Part shown: positions 45,101 to 53,009 of the stretch, piece after piece
Position numbering within the stretch: position 1 is the stretch's first letter
Layout: every line of letters starts with the position of its first letter
Assembly (NCBI GenBank): GCA_964654545.1
Contig: CAZZIU010000007.1
Location: 61,678-125,677 of the forward strand
Length of the DNA stretch: 64,000 bases
Origin: JABMOV01 sp964654545
GTDB taxonomy: Bacteria > Fidelibacterota > Marinisomatia > Marinisomatales > JABMOV01
Reading direction: 5' to 3'
Notes under the pieces: generated by a model
The model's input: only the letters and a program-made list of their open reading frames with translations
Database searches by the model: none
Told to the model about the DNA's origin: nothing
Made by a program: the position numbers and the translations under genes

Positions 45101-45550
45101 ATGCCTTATGATAGAACCCATGATCTCGCTGCAACTTTTTACACAGTTCTTCCCTTTGGTATAGTTACGGGTATGAATGTATTTTTTCAATCTGGATATC
45201 CGTATACACCAATGATCTTTAATGGAGATAAGCCTCAGCAGGATCTATTGAATAAAAATTCAAAAAGATCACCCTCCTTTAAGCAGGCAAACATGATGTT
45301 TCAGAAAAGAATTAAAATGAATGAATTTGCCATTTCATTTGGGTTAAACATATTTAATGTTTTCAATACAAAAAATGAATTGGATGTTTACCCGCTTACC
45401 GGTCGCGCAAACAGTCCGGGTGAATATTATCTTGACCAAGTGGGAATTGCAGATGCGGATCACAGTTACTCCAATTCTTATTATGACAATCCATGGATGT
45501 ATAATTCACCACGTGAATATAATTTCTTCATGCGAGTAGACTTTAGGTGA
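42176..45550 (+). CDS. TonB-dependent receptor with CarboxypepD_reg-like domain and calcium-binding-type repeats
   Basis: An 1124-residue outer-membrane receptor: signal peptide, carboxypeptidase-regulatory-like domain (VTDIDGGPLPGAQIYIPD, about 30-115), plug (LYTLQSGVVRVQSM and VHVRGGRAGEIAYMIDGLY, about 140-240) and a barrel ending MRVDFR. Three extracellular insertions carry DSNGNGIWDPGESYSDENEN-like repeats near 505-530, 700-720 and 765-780, a feature shared with the lipoprotein upstream. A strong GGGGGAAATG site starts it. Likely a co-transcribed uptake pair; ligand unknown. Confidence 0.9.
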   Translation: MINSLVKTVIILAFFNVLYGGTDGTIRGQVTDIDGGPLPGAQIYIPDLGVGAVADVDGNYIIINIPVGTYDVHVRMLGYEKQNRADVNILMDKTVWLNFKLPIAPIESAVVEVTGEKPLVEKQETSKTINIGKKEIESLPIRDLSELYTLQSGVVRVQSMTTGIPDHEERGLEEVHVRGGRAGEIAYMIDGLYIRNPIFGGIGNGTRLNLFAVSEFDWQPGGFNAEYGDAMSAVSNMHTETGTDEFRYRFKYETSAVGSEIGNKYDQLRGYNDYNFGMGGPVPLTNSKLSYWVSGQWTTKDNYRVYKFDDLVYVENPDDPFNLANLENLVQPWDNVAGFRGFGFDKTYDIFGKLAYRPSTRLRMNFTYWDVNAHRKSFNTRYLYWNNGQNELFRDTRRYTFEINQSLSSKMFYSLRASRFQQDQFQGVRWEDNDGDKYPDWFEWRYPSGPNKRISDPYNPDVIPYTVSLNGDTLYYTKLDNVSGWYYGATPGIYNWEIAEEFLDSNGNGIWDPGESYSDENENGKWDGPEMTQKAEYRDGSYWLLPQMYVYESELFDDYHHVDLEYSQDPSWGRIYSTQYGPFFSFFNPAYYYMPMGPNGYGWNEGRTFGGSDKYYHESSALTNEIRFDITSQMTDEWRIQSGFDYKSHKLDFYEVQNPFLSSGAITQSFAEYWEDTGPDGLIYTDEDYPGPDEGEGNGKWDKGENYDDSNHNGKWDNYREPEELNAYLQNTYEVPWMVIHAGVRVDAVNYNTDIWTDSTGAFSPDKPWYWEDTNDNGKWESGEPVSGDAEFSPNLQHVFYLPSKWFYKISPRLGISHVITDKATFVFSYGLYYQTPVYQNVFLNTNRIYDPEALFEESGGAVGNATMSASRSQSYEFGFNVQFTRHWAFSLLGWVKNMDQMTTFKYSRSGVYDYQVASNTDYGNAKGIDFTLENRGQLINARIQYTYSIAMGSSEYAWSVIGQEYKNAPGQEFLMPYDRTHDLAATFYTVLPFGIVTGMNVFFQSGYPYTPMIFNGDKPQQDLLNKNSKRSPSFKQANMMFQKRIKMNEFAISFGLNIFNVFNTKNELDVYPLTGRANSPGEYYLDQVGIADADHSYSNSYYDNPWMYNSPREYNFFMRVDFR

Positions 45551-45557
45551 TCTGACC

Positions 45558-48500
45558 ATGAAAATAAAAAGCATTATACGTATTTACTTCTTTCTTTCAA
45601 TTCTCATTGCCTCAGAAAAAAAGGAGCCGGATAATTATGTAGAGTTGCCCACATTTCCCCATCGTAGTCAGCGGATAGGAGATTATCCTTTTCCCTCTAA
45701 CCCGATGACAGACCGTGCCCGTGGCTATCTTCTTCAGGGTAAAGTAAAAAACGCCATTCAAAATAATGGGAATTTTATTAATTGGGATGATCAACCATCG
45801 GGATTGTGGGGCGATTACACTTATTTACCTGCCGTTAGCTTCTTGGCAGGCGTTCCCGGACAAGTATATTCCAATAAATTTTTATGGGAAGAAATTCAGG
45901 AAAATGTTGGGCCAAACAATACAATAATTAAAGTGTTCGGATCTACTGAAGCTTATGAAGCGTGGATAGATGAGTCTGGAGATACTGTATTTGTAGGCAT
46001 TGTATTCGACTATAAAGACGATCGCGGGACCATAGGTTCCCTGGTCGAATCCGTTGCTGAGATAACAAATATTAATCAATGGTATCTGAGTGCCGATGAC
46101 CAAATGGTATATCTGGGAGTAGAGTTTTTGGAAAGTGGTATGAAAGATCCAAATAAACCTGGTTCGAGGATTGGATTAATGTATCCATGGGGAATGCGGC
46201 CTGCACTTTTAGAAAGAGGAGATGACTTTGATATTTATAATTACGGCGAGGATAAGGAAGAGTGGACAAAAGATGATGAATATGCATTCTATGGTGCAAC
46301 CGTTCAGGAATCGTGGTTTACACGTCTTAATCCGAGCGTAAATACAGAATGGCAGGCGTCTACCCTGGCGCGTATAAATACCCACGCCACTACTGTTTCT
46401 GCCGGTGACATTTTTGGCAATACTGTTTTTACCGATCCTGATGACCCATACCCATTATTAGCCCATAGCAATTTTTCAGAAACCTGGCCAATGAGATTGA
46501 ATGAAACTACCGGTTTGGATGAGGGGTTTTGGCCAGGTTGGTGGGCAGAAGATTATTTGGGTGACCTTCCGATGGATGAGTGGCCGGTTGGATGCTCAGG
46601 GGATAGAGCAGATGATGATTGCTGGGAAACAGTTCCTGGTCGGTTTATTTCCGACTCAGATGTGTATTTGGAATTTGATGATCGATGGGCTCAACGCGGG
46701 AATTTAGTGAGTTCGAATGATGAATACTTACAGACGGGGTATCCCCTTGGTTTGCGAGTAATGGCAGAAGCCCATTCCTACGGTGTTGCATACGCGGAAG
46801 ATATCATGTTTGTGACAGTAAAAGTTCGAAATGAAAGTGGCGATTGGACGGATGAAAATGGGTTCCATGATGGCATGATAATGCCCGATGGAACCAAGCT
46901 CAACCGCGGTAAAGGATTCAATTATCGAGGCGTGTATCTGGGATTCTATATGGATGCAGATGTGCTTTCCACAGACATCTATGGAAATTTCGGCGTACAT
47001 ACCAATGATGATGACTTTATGCGTTATTATGATTGCTTGACTGATACTACAGAACCGTGTGAAGAAGTAAATGGTCAAAAATTAAGAGTCAGTATGGCCA
47101 CGATTGAGGATAAAGATTGGAATAGTAATGGTGTGACCAATTTAGGAATGGTGGCAACCCAATTGTTGGATTCACCTTTGGCCACCGACGAAATTGATCT
47201 AAATCTAGATGGTATAACCGATATTTATCCCGGTGAAAAACTCAAAATGACGGATTGGCACTGGTTTGATTGGTATACAAGACCCGGAGTCGTTTCTGCC
47301 GAATCCAATGGGAGCGGATGTTTTTCCGGGGACAGAGGGTGTCCTCAGGCTTTGAACAAAGAAGAAATATTAATGAAAATTATTTCGGGCGATACCACAA
47401 ATTTAAGTTCAGGGGAAAAACAATGGCATTTCCACACCGAGGATGAAGAAACGGATCTGGATATAAATTTGAATCCGCATTTCGATTCTCTCGATGGACT
47501 CGAGGATGCTTTCCCTGACGGTTTAGATTGTGTTCTGATTATGAGTTGTGGACCATTTGACTTTCCAGTGGGAGAAGAGGTGCCCTTCTCATTTTGCGTT
47601 ATTTTTGGTCAGAACTTTGAGGATTTGAAATCAAATGCAAAATTTGCCCAGATTATGTATAACTCACATTATCAGGGATACACTCCTCCGTCAAAACCAA
47701 ATGTAACGGCGAAAGTTGATCAAAATAAAGTCACACTCTATTGGGACGATAATGCGGAGAGTTCAAGAGATGTGGTCACAGGTTATGCGGATTTTGAAGG
47801 TTACAAGATTTATAAAAGTATTTCCGGCGGATCAAATTGGGGTAAACCCGATAAAAAGGTACTTGACGATACAGGAGTCATGGTTGGTTGGCGGCCCGAG
47901 GCACAATTTGATTTAAGCGCCCATGATGATTCGGTTCATTGCATATACTCCAGCGATGAATGTACAGGCGATGAAGCCAGGGGTGTGAGTATATCCGGTC
48001 CTGATCCATCAGCGCCTTGGTTTAGTTTGGGAAATGATACTGGTCTGGATGCGATTAGGCTGGACGAACCAATTGTAATAAATGGGCGTGAATATAATTA
48101 TTACTGGGAGGATGAAAACGTCCAGAATGGCCTTGCTTATACTTATTCAGTTACGTCATACGACATTGGAATAGCCAAGGATTATTCCATCTCTTGGATA
48201 CCGGTTGACTCCGTTGAAAACGGTTTTGACCCAGACACTGTTTGGTCATCAACCAATCCGGACAACTGGTCTTCGCCATATGGCTATTCATCGATCGAGA
48301 CATCAAAAGGCACAACTGTTTTGGATCCAAATTTTGTTACTGTATTCCCCGGTCCGAAACCAGCTGTAAGTCTTGATAGTGTAAAGGTTGTACCCAACCC
48401 ATATATAGTTCATTCAAGGATGAATGAAACTGAAGTTGTTAAAAAAATTCGCTTTACACATTTACCACCTAACGCCACTATTAAAATATTTACGGTAACT

Positions 48501-48662
48501 GGAGAATATGTAAATACGATTCATCACAGTGACAGTGACGTTGGGGCTGTGTTCTGGAATTTACGTACGGAGAACAACCAGGAGATTGCACCGGGCTTAT
48601 ACATATACGTTGTAGAGAGTGGAAGTAAGAAGCATGTAGGAAAATTTGCGGTGGTGCGATGA
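45558..48662 (+). CDS. Large secreted protein with fibronectin-like module and C-terminal sorting-type domain (cargo 1)
   Basis: A 1034-residue exported protein. N-terminal signal peptide (residues about 1-18), then an unassigned region rich in DNDG and W motifs. Residues about 710-870 hold a fibronectin-like module with a conserved HCIYSSDEC cysteine pair. The final 85 residues (VVPNPYIVHSR... to KFAVVR) form a sorting-type domain. Its ATG follows the TonB receptor by 7 bp and it overlaps the next gene porV by 4 bp, so receptor, cargo and porV are one operon. The last 36 codons lie in the 1139-bp perfect repeat. Confidence 0.8.
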   Translation: MKIKSIIRIYFFLSILIASEKKEPDNYVELPTFPHRSQRIGDYPFPSNPMTDRARGYLLQGKVKNAIQNNGNFINWDDQPSGLWGDYTYLPAVSFLAGVPGQVYSNKFLWEEIQENVGPNNTIIKVFGSTEAYEAWIDESGDTVFVGIVFDYKDDRGTIGSLVESVAEITNINQWYLSADDQMVYLGVEFLESGMKDPNKPGSRIGLMYPWGMRPALLERGDDFDIYNYGEDKEEWTKDDEYAFYGATVQESWFTRLNPSVNTEWQASTLARINTHATTVSAGDIFGNTVFTDPDDPYPLLAHSNFSETWPMRLNETTGLDEGFWPGWWAEDYLGDLPMDEWPVGCSGDRADDDCWETVPGRFISDSDVYLEFDDRWAQRGNLVSSNDEYLQTGYPLGLRVMAEAHSYGVAYAEDIMFVTVKVRNESGDWTDENGFHDGMIMPDGTKLNRGKGFNYRGVYLGFYMDADVLSTDIYGNFGVHTNDDDFMRYYDCLTDTTEPCEEVNGQKLRVSMATIEDKDWNSNGVTNLGMVATQLLDSPLATDEIDLNLDGITDIYPGEKLKMTDWHWFDWYTRPGVVSAESNGSGCFSGDRGCPQALNKEEILMKIISGDTTNLSSGEKQWHFHTEDEETDLDINLNPHFDSLDGLEDAFPDGLDCVLIMSCGPFDFPVGEEVPFSFCVIFGQNFEDLKSNAKFAQIMYNSHYQGYTPPSKPNVTAKVDQNKVTLYWDDNAESSRDVVTGYADFEGYKIYKSISGGSNWGKPDKKVLDDTGVMVGWRPEAQFDLSAHDDSVHCIYSSDECTGDEARGVSISGPDPSAPWFSLGNDTGLDAIRLDEPIVINGREYNYYWEDENVQNGLAYTYSVTSYDIGIAKDYSISWIPVDSVENGFDPDTVWSSTNPDNWSSPYGYSSIETSKGTTVLDPNFVTVFPGPKPAVSLDSVKVVPNPYIVHSRMNETEVVKKIRFTHLPPNATIKIFTVTGEYVNTIHHSDSDVGAVFWNLRTENNQEIAPGLYIYVVESGSKKHVGKFAVVR

Positions 48663-49690
48663 TGAGACAAGCCAGAAGCATTCTAATTGGGATAACATTG
48701 ATAGGTGGATTGTTATTAGGCCAGTATGTAGAAATACCGTCGATAGTATCAAAGGTAGCGACCTCAACGGCGAACTACCTTAGATTAGAGACAGGGGCAC
48801 GTGCCATTGGTATGGGCGGTACATTTACCGCAAATGGAACTGGTGTTACAGGTATTCCCTATAATCCGGCTGCATTAGGATATGTTCAGGGTATGGAGGC
48901 TTATTTTTCACATACAGAATACCTGGCAGGAATAACCCACAACGTAATTGCCTATGGTGTACAGTTATCAGGTACGGATTATTTTGGGCTGCATTTATTC
49001 TGGCTGGATTCAGGACCAATGGATGTAACCAATGAAGGGTATCCAGATGGAACCGGTGAGAAGTTCAATGTATCTTCCAAATCAATGCGTTTTACCTATT
49101 CGCGCCATATGACAGATCGTTTAAAGCTAGGCGTTGCATTGAATTACATCCGTGATGATATTTATACGGTATATATGCAGGGAGTGGCATTTGATATTGG
49201 TTCCAATTTCACTACGGGGCTGTATGGTTTCAAACTGGGAATGAGTGTTACAAATTTTGGTCCTCAGGTACAGTATGTAGGGGAAGGGTTAACACAGGTT
49301 GTGGTGGATACAGTGAGTCCGGATGGTCAATTACGCAAAGTGACAGAGAAATTTTCATTGCCCTTAACCTTCCGCATGGGATTGGCCAATGATATTATTG
49401 GTAAAGAGAGCATATTTATTCAGAGTGAGACCCATCGATTGACGGTGGCAGTAGATGGCATTAAACCCAATGATTATGTGATGTATGGGAGCGTGGGGTT
49501 GGAATATTCGTATGGAGAATTTGCCAGTATACGATTGGGGGAGCATATCAATCATGACACAATGGGACTGGCAGCAGGAGTGGGAATCCATGTAAATATG
49601 GGTACCTATGCACTGGAAGTAAATGCGGCATATGTAAGCAACTCCGTGATTGAACCATCACAACAATTTGGCTTGAATCTGCAGTTCTAA
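48552..49690. repeat. 1139-bp direct repeat, copy 1
   Basis: Identical, as far as I can read, to 51750-52888 (offset 3198 bp). It covers the last 36 codons of cargo gene 1, the 4-bp overlap and the whole porV gene, and ends exactly at the porV stop. The base just before and the base just after differ between copies. Confidence 0.9.
48659..49690 (+). CDS. porV: PorV-family outer-membrane protein, copy 1
   Basis: A 343-residue outer-membrane barrel of the PorV/PorQ family. Signal peptide (about 1-22), then RLETGARAIGMGGTFTANG, the family signature, and YNPAALGYVQG. It ends in QFGLNLQF with a terminal Phe. PorV carries T9SS cargo with C-terminal sorting domains from the translocon to the attachment machinery. 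It overlaps the upstream cargo gene by 4 bp, which suggests paired synthesis. The protein is identical to that of copy 2 at 51857. Confidence 0.88.
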   Translation: MMRQARSILIGITLIGGLLLGQYVEIPSIVSKVATSTANYLRLETGARAIGMGGTFTANGTGVTGIPYNPAALGYVQGMEAYFSHTEYLAGITHNVIAYGVQLSGTDYFGLHLFWLDSGPMDVTNEGYPDGTGEKFNVSSKSMRFTYSRHMTDRLKLGVALNYIRDDIYTVYMQGVAFDIGSNFTTGLYGFKLGMSVTNFGPQVQYVGEGLTQVVVDTVSPDGQLRKVTEKFSLPLTFRMGLANDIIGKESIFIQSETHRLTVAVDGIKPNDYVMYGSVGLEYSYGEFASIRLGEHINHDTMGLAAGVGIHVNMGTYALEVNAAYVSNSVIEPSQQFGLNLQF

Positions 49691-49700
49691 GGTAAGGATA

Positions 49701-51860
49701 ATGAAAAAGATTTTACTAACATTACTTTTATCTGTAGGAATACCTCAGACAATCATTGATCCGATTACGCTGGTACCGCCGGCAACACCTACAATTTATG
49801 CAACCGCTGAACATGGACGTATTTTCATCTCCTGGGACAATGTTGCCGAAATCTCCATTGATTCGGTAACACACTATTCTGACTTTGAGGGATATCGTCT
49901 ATACAAAAGTACGGATGGCGGAGAAACATGGGGATCGGTGGATGACCGTTTATACAATAACGATGGTGACTTTGTAGGGTGGCGTCCGTTTGGAGAATTT
50001 GATTTAAGTCAGGCAGAAGATGAGAATCATTGCATTTATTCCTATTCCAATTGTGTATCCGGATTAACGAGAGATACTAGTTTTACAGGCTTGGATCCTT
50101 ACAACAAACCCTTTTCCCTTGGAACCAATACGGGACTTGTTAACAGTTATATTGATGAAGATGTTTATGATGGTATTCAATACACATATTGTATTACTGC
50201 ATTTGATATTGGATTACAAACATATACAGTAGAATATAGTGACGATGATGGAAATGGTATCTACGAGGCCGATACATTGTGGATGCCCACGAATCCCGAC
50301 CATTACACAGTTGACAGTTTAGGTACTGGTTACAAAAGTCTTGAAAGTCCAATAGGGACCAGTGATGCTGATCCAAATTTTGTTACAATTGTTCCAGGTT
50401 ATAACGCCAGCAATATTACGTTTCCCGATCCCAACAATACGGCTTCATTTATTCGTCCAATGGCGGAAAATGTTGGAAACGGAAATGTGAGTTATTTTGT
50501 GGCTGATCGAGACAATTTGACCAGCAAGTTAGTAAAATTTGAAGTAAATGCCTGGTTACCTACTGCTTCGGATATAGTTGAAAATCGGAAAAATGCAAAT
50601 CCCATGGTTTATGTGTATGCGATTGATGATTCGGTGAATCAGTTGCCAATCGAAACAACAGCGTATGATACAACAGGTTTGACAAATGGTCATCTTGATT
50701 CTCTGCTCGAGATGCCCGGTACAGAGCTGGTTGGCGACATCATTTACGTACCAAATTATTTGGAAACAGTACGTCCCACTGACGGTCCGTCTAGTTTTTA
50801 TAGTGCCGTTTTTGACGGAATTCGGGTCAAATTTGAAAATCCACCATCGAAATACAATGTTGATTTGCAGCCAATCGCTGATTGGAGTATGGATGCTGAT
50901 AGTTCGACAATAAATTCAATATTTTTATTTATGAACTACAAGGATCAGGCGTATAAGTATAAACCGGGTTTTAATTATAAAATTAGATTTTTAAACCAAC
51001 CTGAGATTGAGGTCGAACGAACGATTCCACCCCAGGGTTGCAATGCATTATTGCCCTTTGAAATCATAAACATGAATACGGGAAAACGCGTCGGGATTTA
51101 TCACAATGATTATGGCGTTGACAATGAATTTAATACGCAAGACGATGGGGAATTTGATTGTTATTGGACTCCCATGGAGGAACTGACTTTTCAATTAGAT
51201 ACGTTAAACATTAATGGAACACCTCAACCAAAGGCGACCTACACCATAAATCTTGGTATACTCTATCAGTCTGCAATTGATATTGGTACGGAAATATGGT
51301 CTGCTGGAAAAAGTTATGATTCGGGAAATCAAGTGTATTATGAAGGTTTGATATGGAAAGCCGGTCGTGACATTACAGAAAGTTTTACACCACAGGATTT
51401 TATTGATACTGATTTAGATGGTATCAATGACAATCCCTGGTATCCAGTGTATCCCTGGGATGAGGGGGATGAGCTGATATTATATACCAACAGTTGGTAT
51501 GAAGATGGTGATGCCTGGTTGGCCGATCTATCTGTGCTTGGAAAACCACATAAAATAACAACTTCTGACTTAAATGAAGTTTCCGTAGTACCCAATCCAT
51601 ATATTGTCCATTCCGCATTTAATGAAACATCAGATGAAAGACGGATACTTTTTTCTCATTTACCAACGGAATGCAGAATTCAGATATTTACAGTTTCCGG
51701 TGAACGACTGAAGTCTATTGTCCATTCTGATCCATACGATGGAAATGAATTCTGGAATTTACGTACGGAGAACAACCAGGAGATTGCACCGGGCTTATAC
51801 ATATACGTTGTAGAGAGTGGAAGTAAGAAGCATGTAGGAAAATTTGCGGTGGTGCGATGA
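49701..51860 (+). CDS. Secreted protein with fibronectin-like module and sorting-type domain (cargo 2)
   Basis: A 719-residue exported protein, shorter paralogue of cargo 1: it keeps the fibronectin-like module (residues about 50-190, with HCIYSYSNC) but lacks the roughly 700-residue N-terminal region. A central region of DTDLDGINDNPW-type calcium-binding residues follows. The C-terminal 85 residues (VVPNPYIVHSA... KFAVVR) match cargo 1, and the last 36 codons are identical at the nucleotide level. It has an AAGGATA site and overlaps porV copy 2 by 4 bp. Confidence 0.78.
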   Translation: MKKILLTLLLSVGIPQTIIDPITLVPPATPTIYATAEHGRIFISWDNVAEISIDSVTHYSDFEGYRLYKSTDGGETWGSVDDRLYNNDGDFVGWRPFGEFDLSQAEDENHCIYSYSNCVSGLTRDTSFTGLDPYNKPFSLGTNTGLVNSYIDEDVYDGIQYTYCITAFDIGLQTYTVEYSDDDGNGIYEADTLWMPTNPDHYTVDSLGTGYKSLESPIGTSDADPNFVTIVPGYNASNITFPDPNNTASFIRPMAENVGNGNVSYFVADRDNLTSKLVKFEVNAWLPTASDIVENRKNANPMVYVYAIDDSVNQLPIETTAYDTTGLTNGHLDSLLEMPGTELVGDIIYVPNYLETVRPTDGPSSFYSAVFDGIRVKFENPPSKYNVDLQPIADWSMDADSSTINSIFLFMNYKDQAYKYKPGFNYKIRFLNQPEIEVERTIPPQGCNALLPFEIINMNTGKRVGIYHNDYGVDNEFNTQDDGEFDCYWTPMEELTFQLDTLNINGTPQPKATYTINLGILYQSAIDIGTEIWSAGKSYDSGNQVYYEGLIWKAGRDITESFTPQDFIDTDLDGINDNPWYPVYPWDEGDELILYTNSWYEDGDAWLADLSVLGKPHKITTSDLNEVSVVPNPYIVHSAFNETSDERRILFSHLPTECRIQIFTVSGERLKSIVHSDPYDGNEFWNLRTENNQEIAPGLYIYVVESGSKKHVGKFAVVR

Positions 51861-52888
51861 TGAGACAAGCCAGAAGCATTCTAATTGGGATAACATTGAT
51901 AGGTGGATTGTTATTAGGCCAGTATGTAGAAATACCGTCGATAGTATCAAAGGTAGCGACCTCAACGGCGAACTACCTTAGATTAGAGACAGGGGCACGT
52001 GCCATTGGTATGGGCGGTACATTTACCGCAAATGGAACTGGTGTTACAGGTATTCCCTATAATCCGGCTGCATTAGGATATGTTCAGGGTATGGAGGCTT
52101 ATTTTTCACATACAGAATACCTGGCAGGAATAACCCACAACGTAATTGCCTATGGTGTACAGTTATCAGGTACGGATTATTTTGGGCTGCATTTATTCTG
52201 GCTGGATTCAGGACCAATGGATGTAACCAATGAAGGGTATCCAGATGGAACCGGTGAGAAGTTCAATGTATCTTCCAAATCAATGCGTTTTACCTATTCG
52301 CGCCATATGACAGATCGTTTAAAGCTAGGCGTTGCATTGAATTACATCCGTGATGATATTTATACGGTATATATGCAGGGAGTGGCATTTGATATTGGTT
52401 CCAATTTCACTACGGGGCTGTATGGTTTCAAACTGGGAATGAGTGTTACAAATTTTGGTCCTCAGGTACAGTATGTAGGGGAAGGGTTAACACAGGTTGT
52501 GGTGGATACAGTGAGTCCGGATGGTCAATTACGCAAAGTGACAGAGAAATTTTCATTGCCCTTAACCTTCCGCATGGGATTGGCCAATGATATTATTGGT
52601 AAAGAGAGCATATTTATTCAGAGTGAGACCCATCGATTGACGGTGGCAGTAGATGGCATTAAACCCAATGATTATGTGATGTATGGGAGCGTGGGGTTGG
52701 AATATTCGTATGGAGAATTTGCCAGTATACGATTGGGGGAGCATATCAATCATGACACAATGGGACTGGCAGCAGGAGTGGGAATCCATGTAAATATGGG
52801 TACCTATGCACTGGAAGTAAATGCGGCATATGTAAGCAACTCCGTGATTGAACCATCACAACAATTTGGCTTGAATCTGCAGTTCTAA
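51750..52888. repeat. 1139-bp direct repeat, copy 2
   Basis: Perfect copy of 48552-49690. Both copies end exactly at the porV stop codon, and identity begins inside the 3' end of the respective cargo gene, which points to gene conversion or very recent duplication. Confidence 0.9.
51857..52888 (+). CDS. porV: PorV-family outer-membrane protein, copy 2
   Basis: Identical to the 343-residue product of 48659-49690. Start MMRQARS with a 4-bp overlap on cargo 2. It closes the second cargo-porV module. The identity over 1032 bp between genes separated by 2.2 kb of diverged sequence indicates recent homogenisation. Confidence 0.88.
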   Translation: MMRQARSILIGITLIGGLLLGQYVEIPSIVSKVATSTANYLRLETGARAIGMGGTFTANGTGVTGIPYNPAALGYVQGMEAYFSHTEYLAGITHNVIAYGVQLSGTDYFGLHLFWLDSGPMDVTNEGYPDGTGEKFNVSSKSMRFTYSRHMTDRLKLGVALNYIRDDIYTVYMQGVAFDIGSNFTTGLYGFKLGMSVTNFGPQVQYVGEGLTQVVVDTVSPDGQLRKVTEKFSLPLTFRMGLANDIIGKESIFIQSETHRLTVAVDGIKPNDYVMYGSVGLEYSYGEFASIRLGEHINHDTMGLAAGVGIHVNMGTYALEVNAAYVSNSVIEPSQQFGLNLQF

Positions 52889-52931
52889 AGTTTAATCCAT
52901 ATCACGTAATTAAAATATGCTACACCAACAC

Positions 52932-52960
52932 TTGACAACAGGATTCCGACGGATTACTTT
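52932..52960 (+). promoter_or_regulatory. Candidate promoter of the Asp-box sorting-domain gene
   Basis: TTGACA at 52932-52937 and TACTTT at 52955-52960 with a 17-bp spacer, about 50 bp before ATG 53010. The -35 is ideal and the -10 weak. The hexamer pair sits between the GACAACA and TGTTGTC arms of an inverted repeat. Confidence 0.4.
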
Positions 52961-53009
52961 TGTTGTCCATATTTTAACAAATATTTCTTAACTGAAAGTG
53001 GAGAGAAAG

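Noticed and set aside
40112..45550. SusC-SusD pair
   Set aside because: The lipoprotein precedes rather than follows the receptor and shows no SusD-like TPR helices or motifs, so the label was not used.
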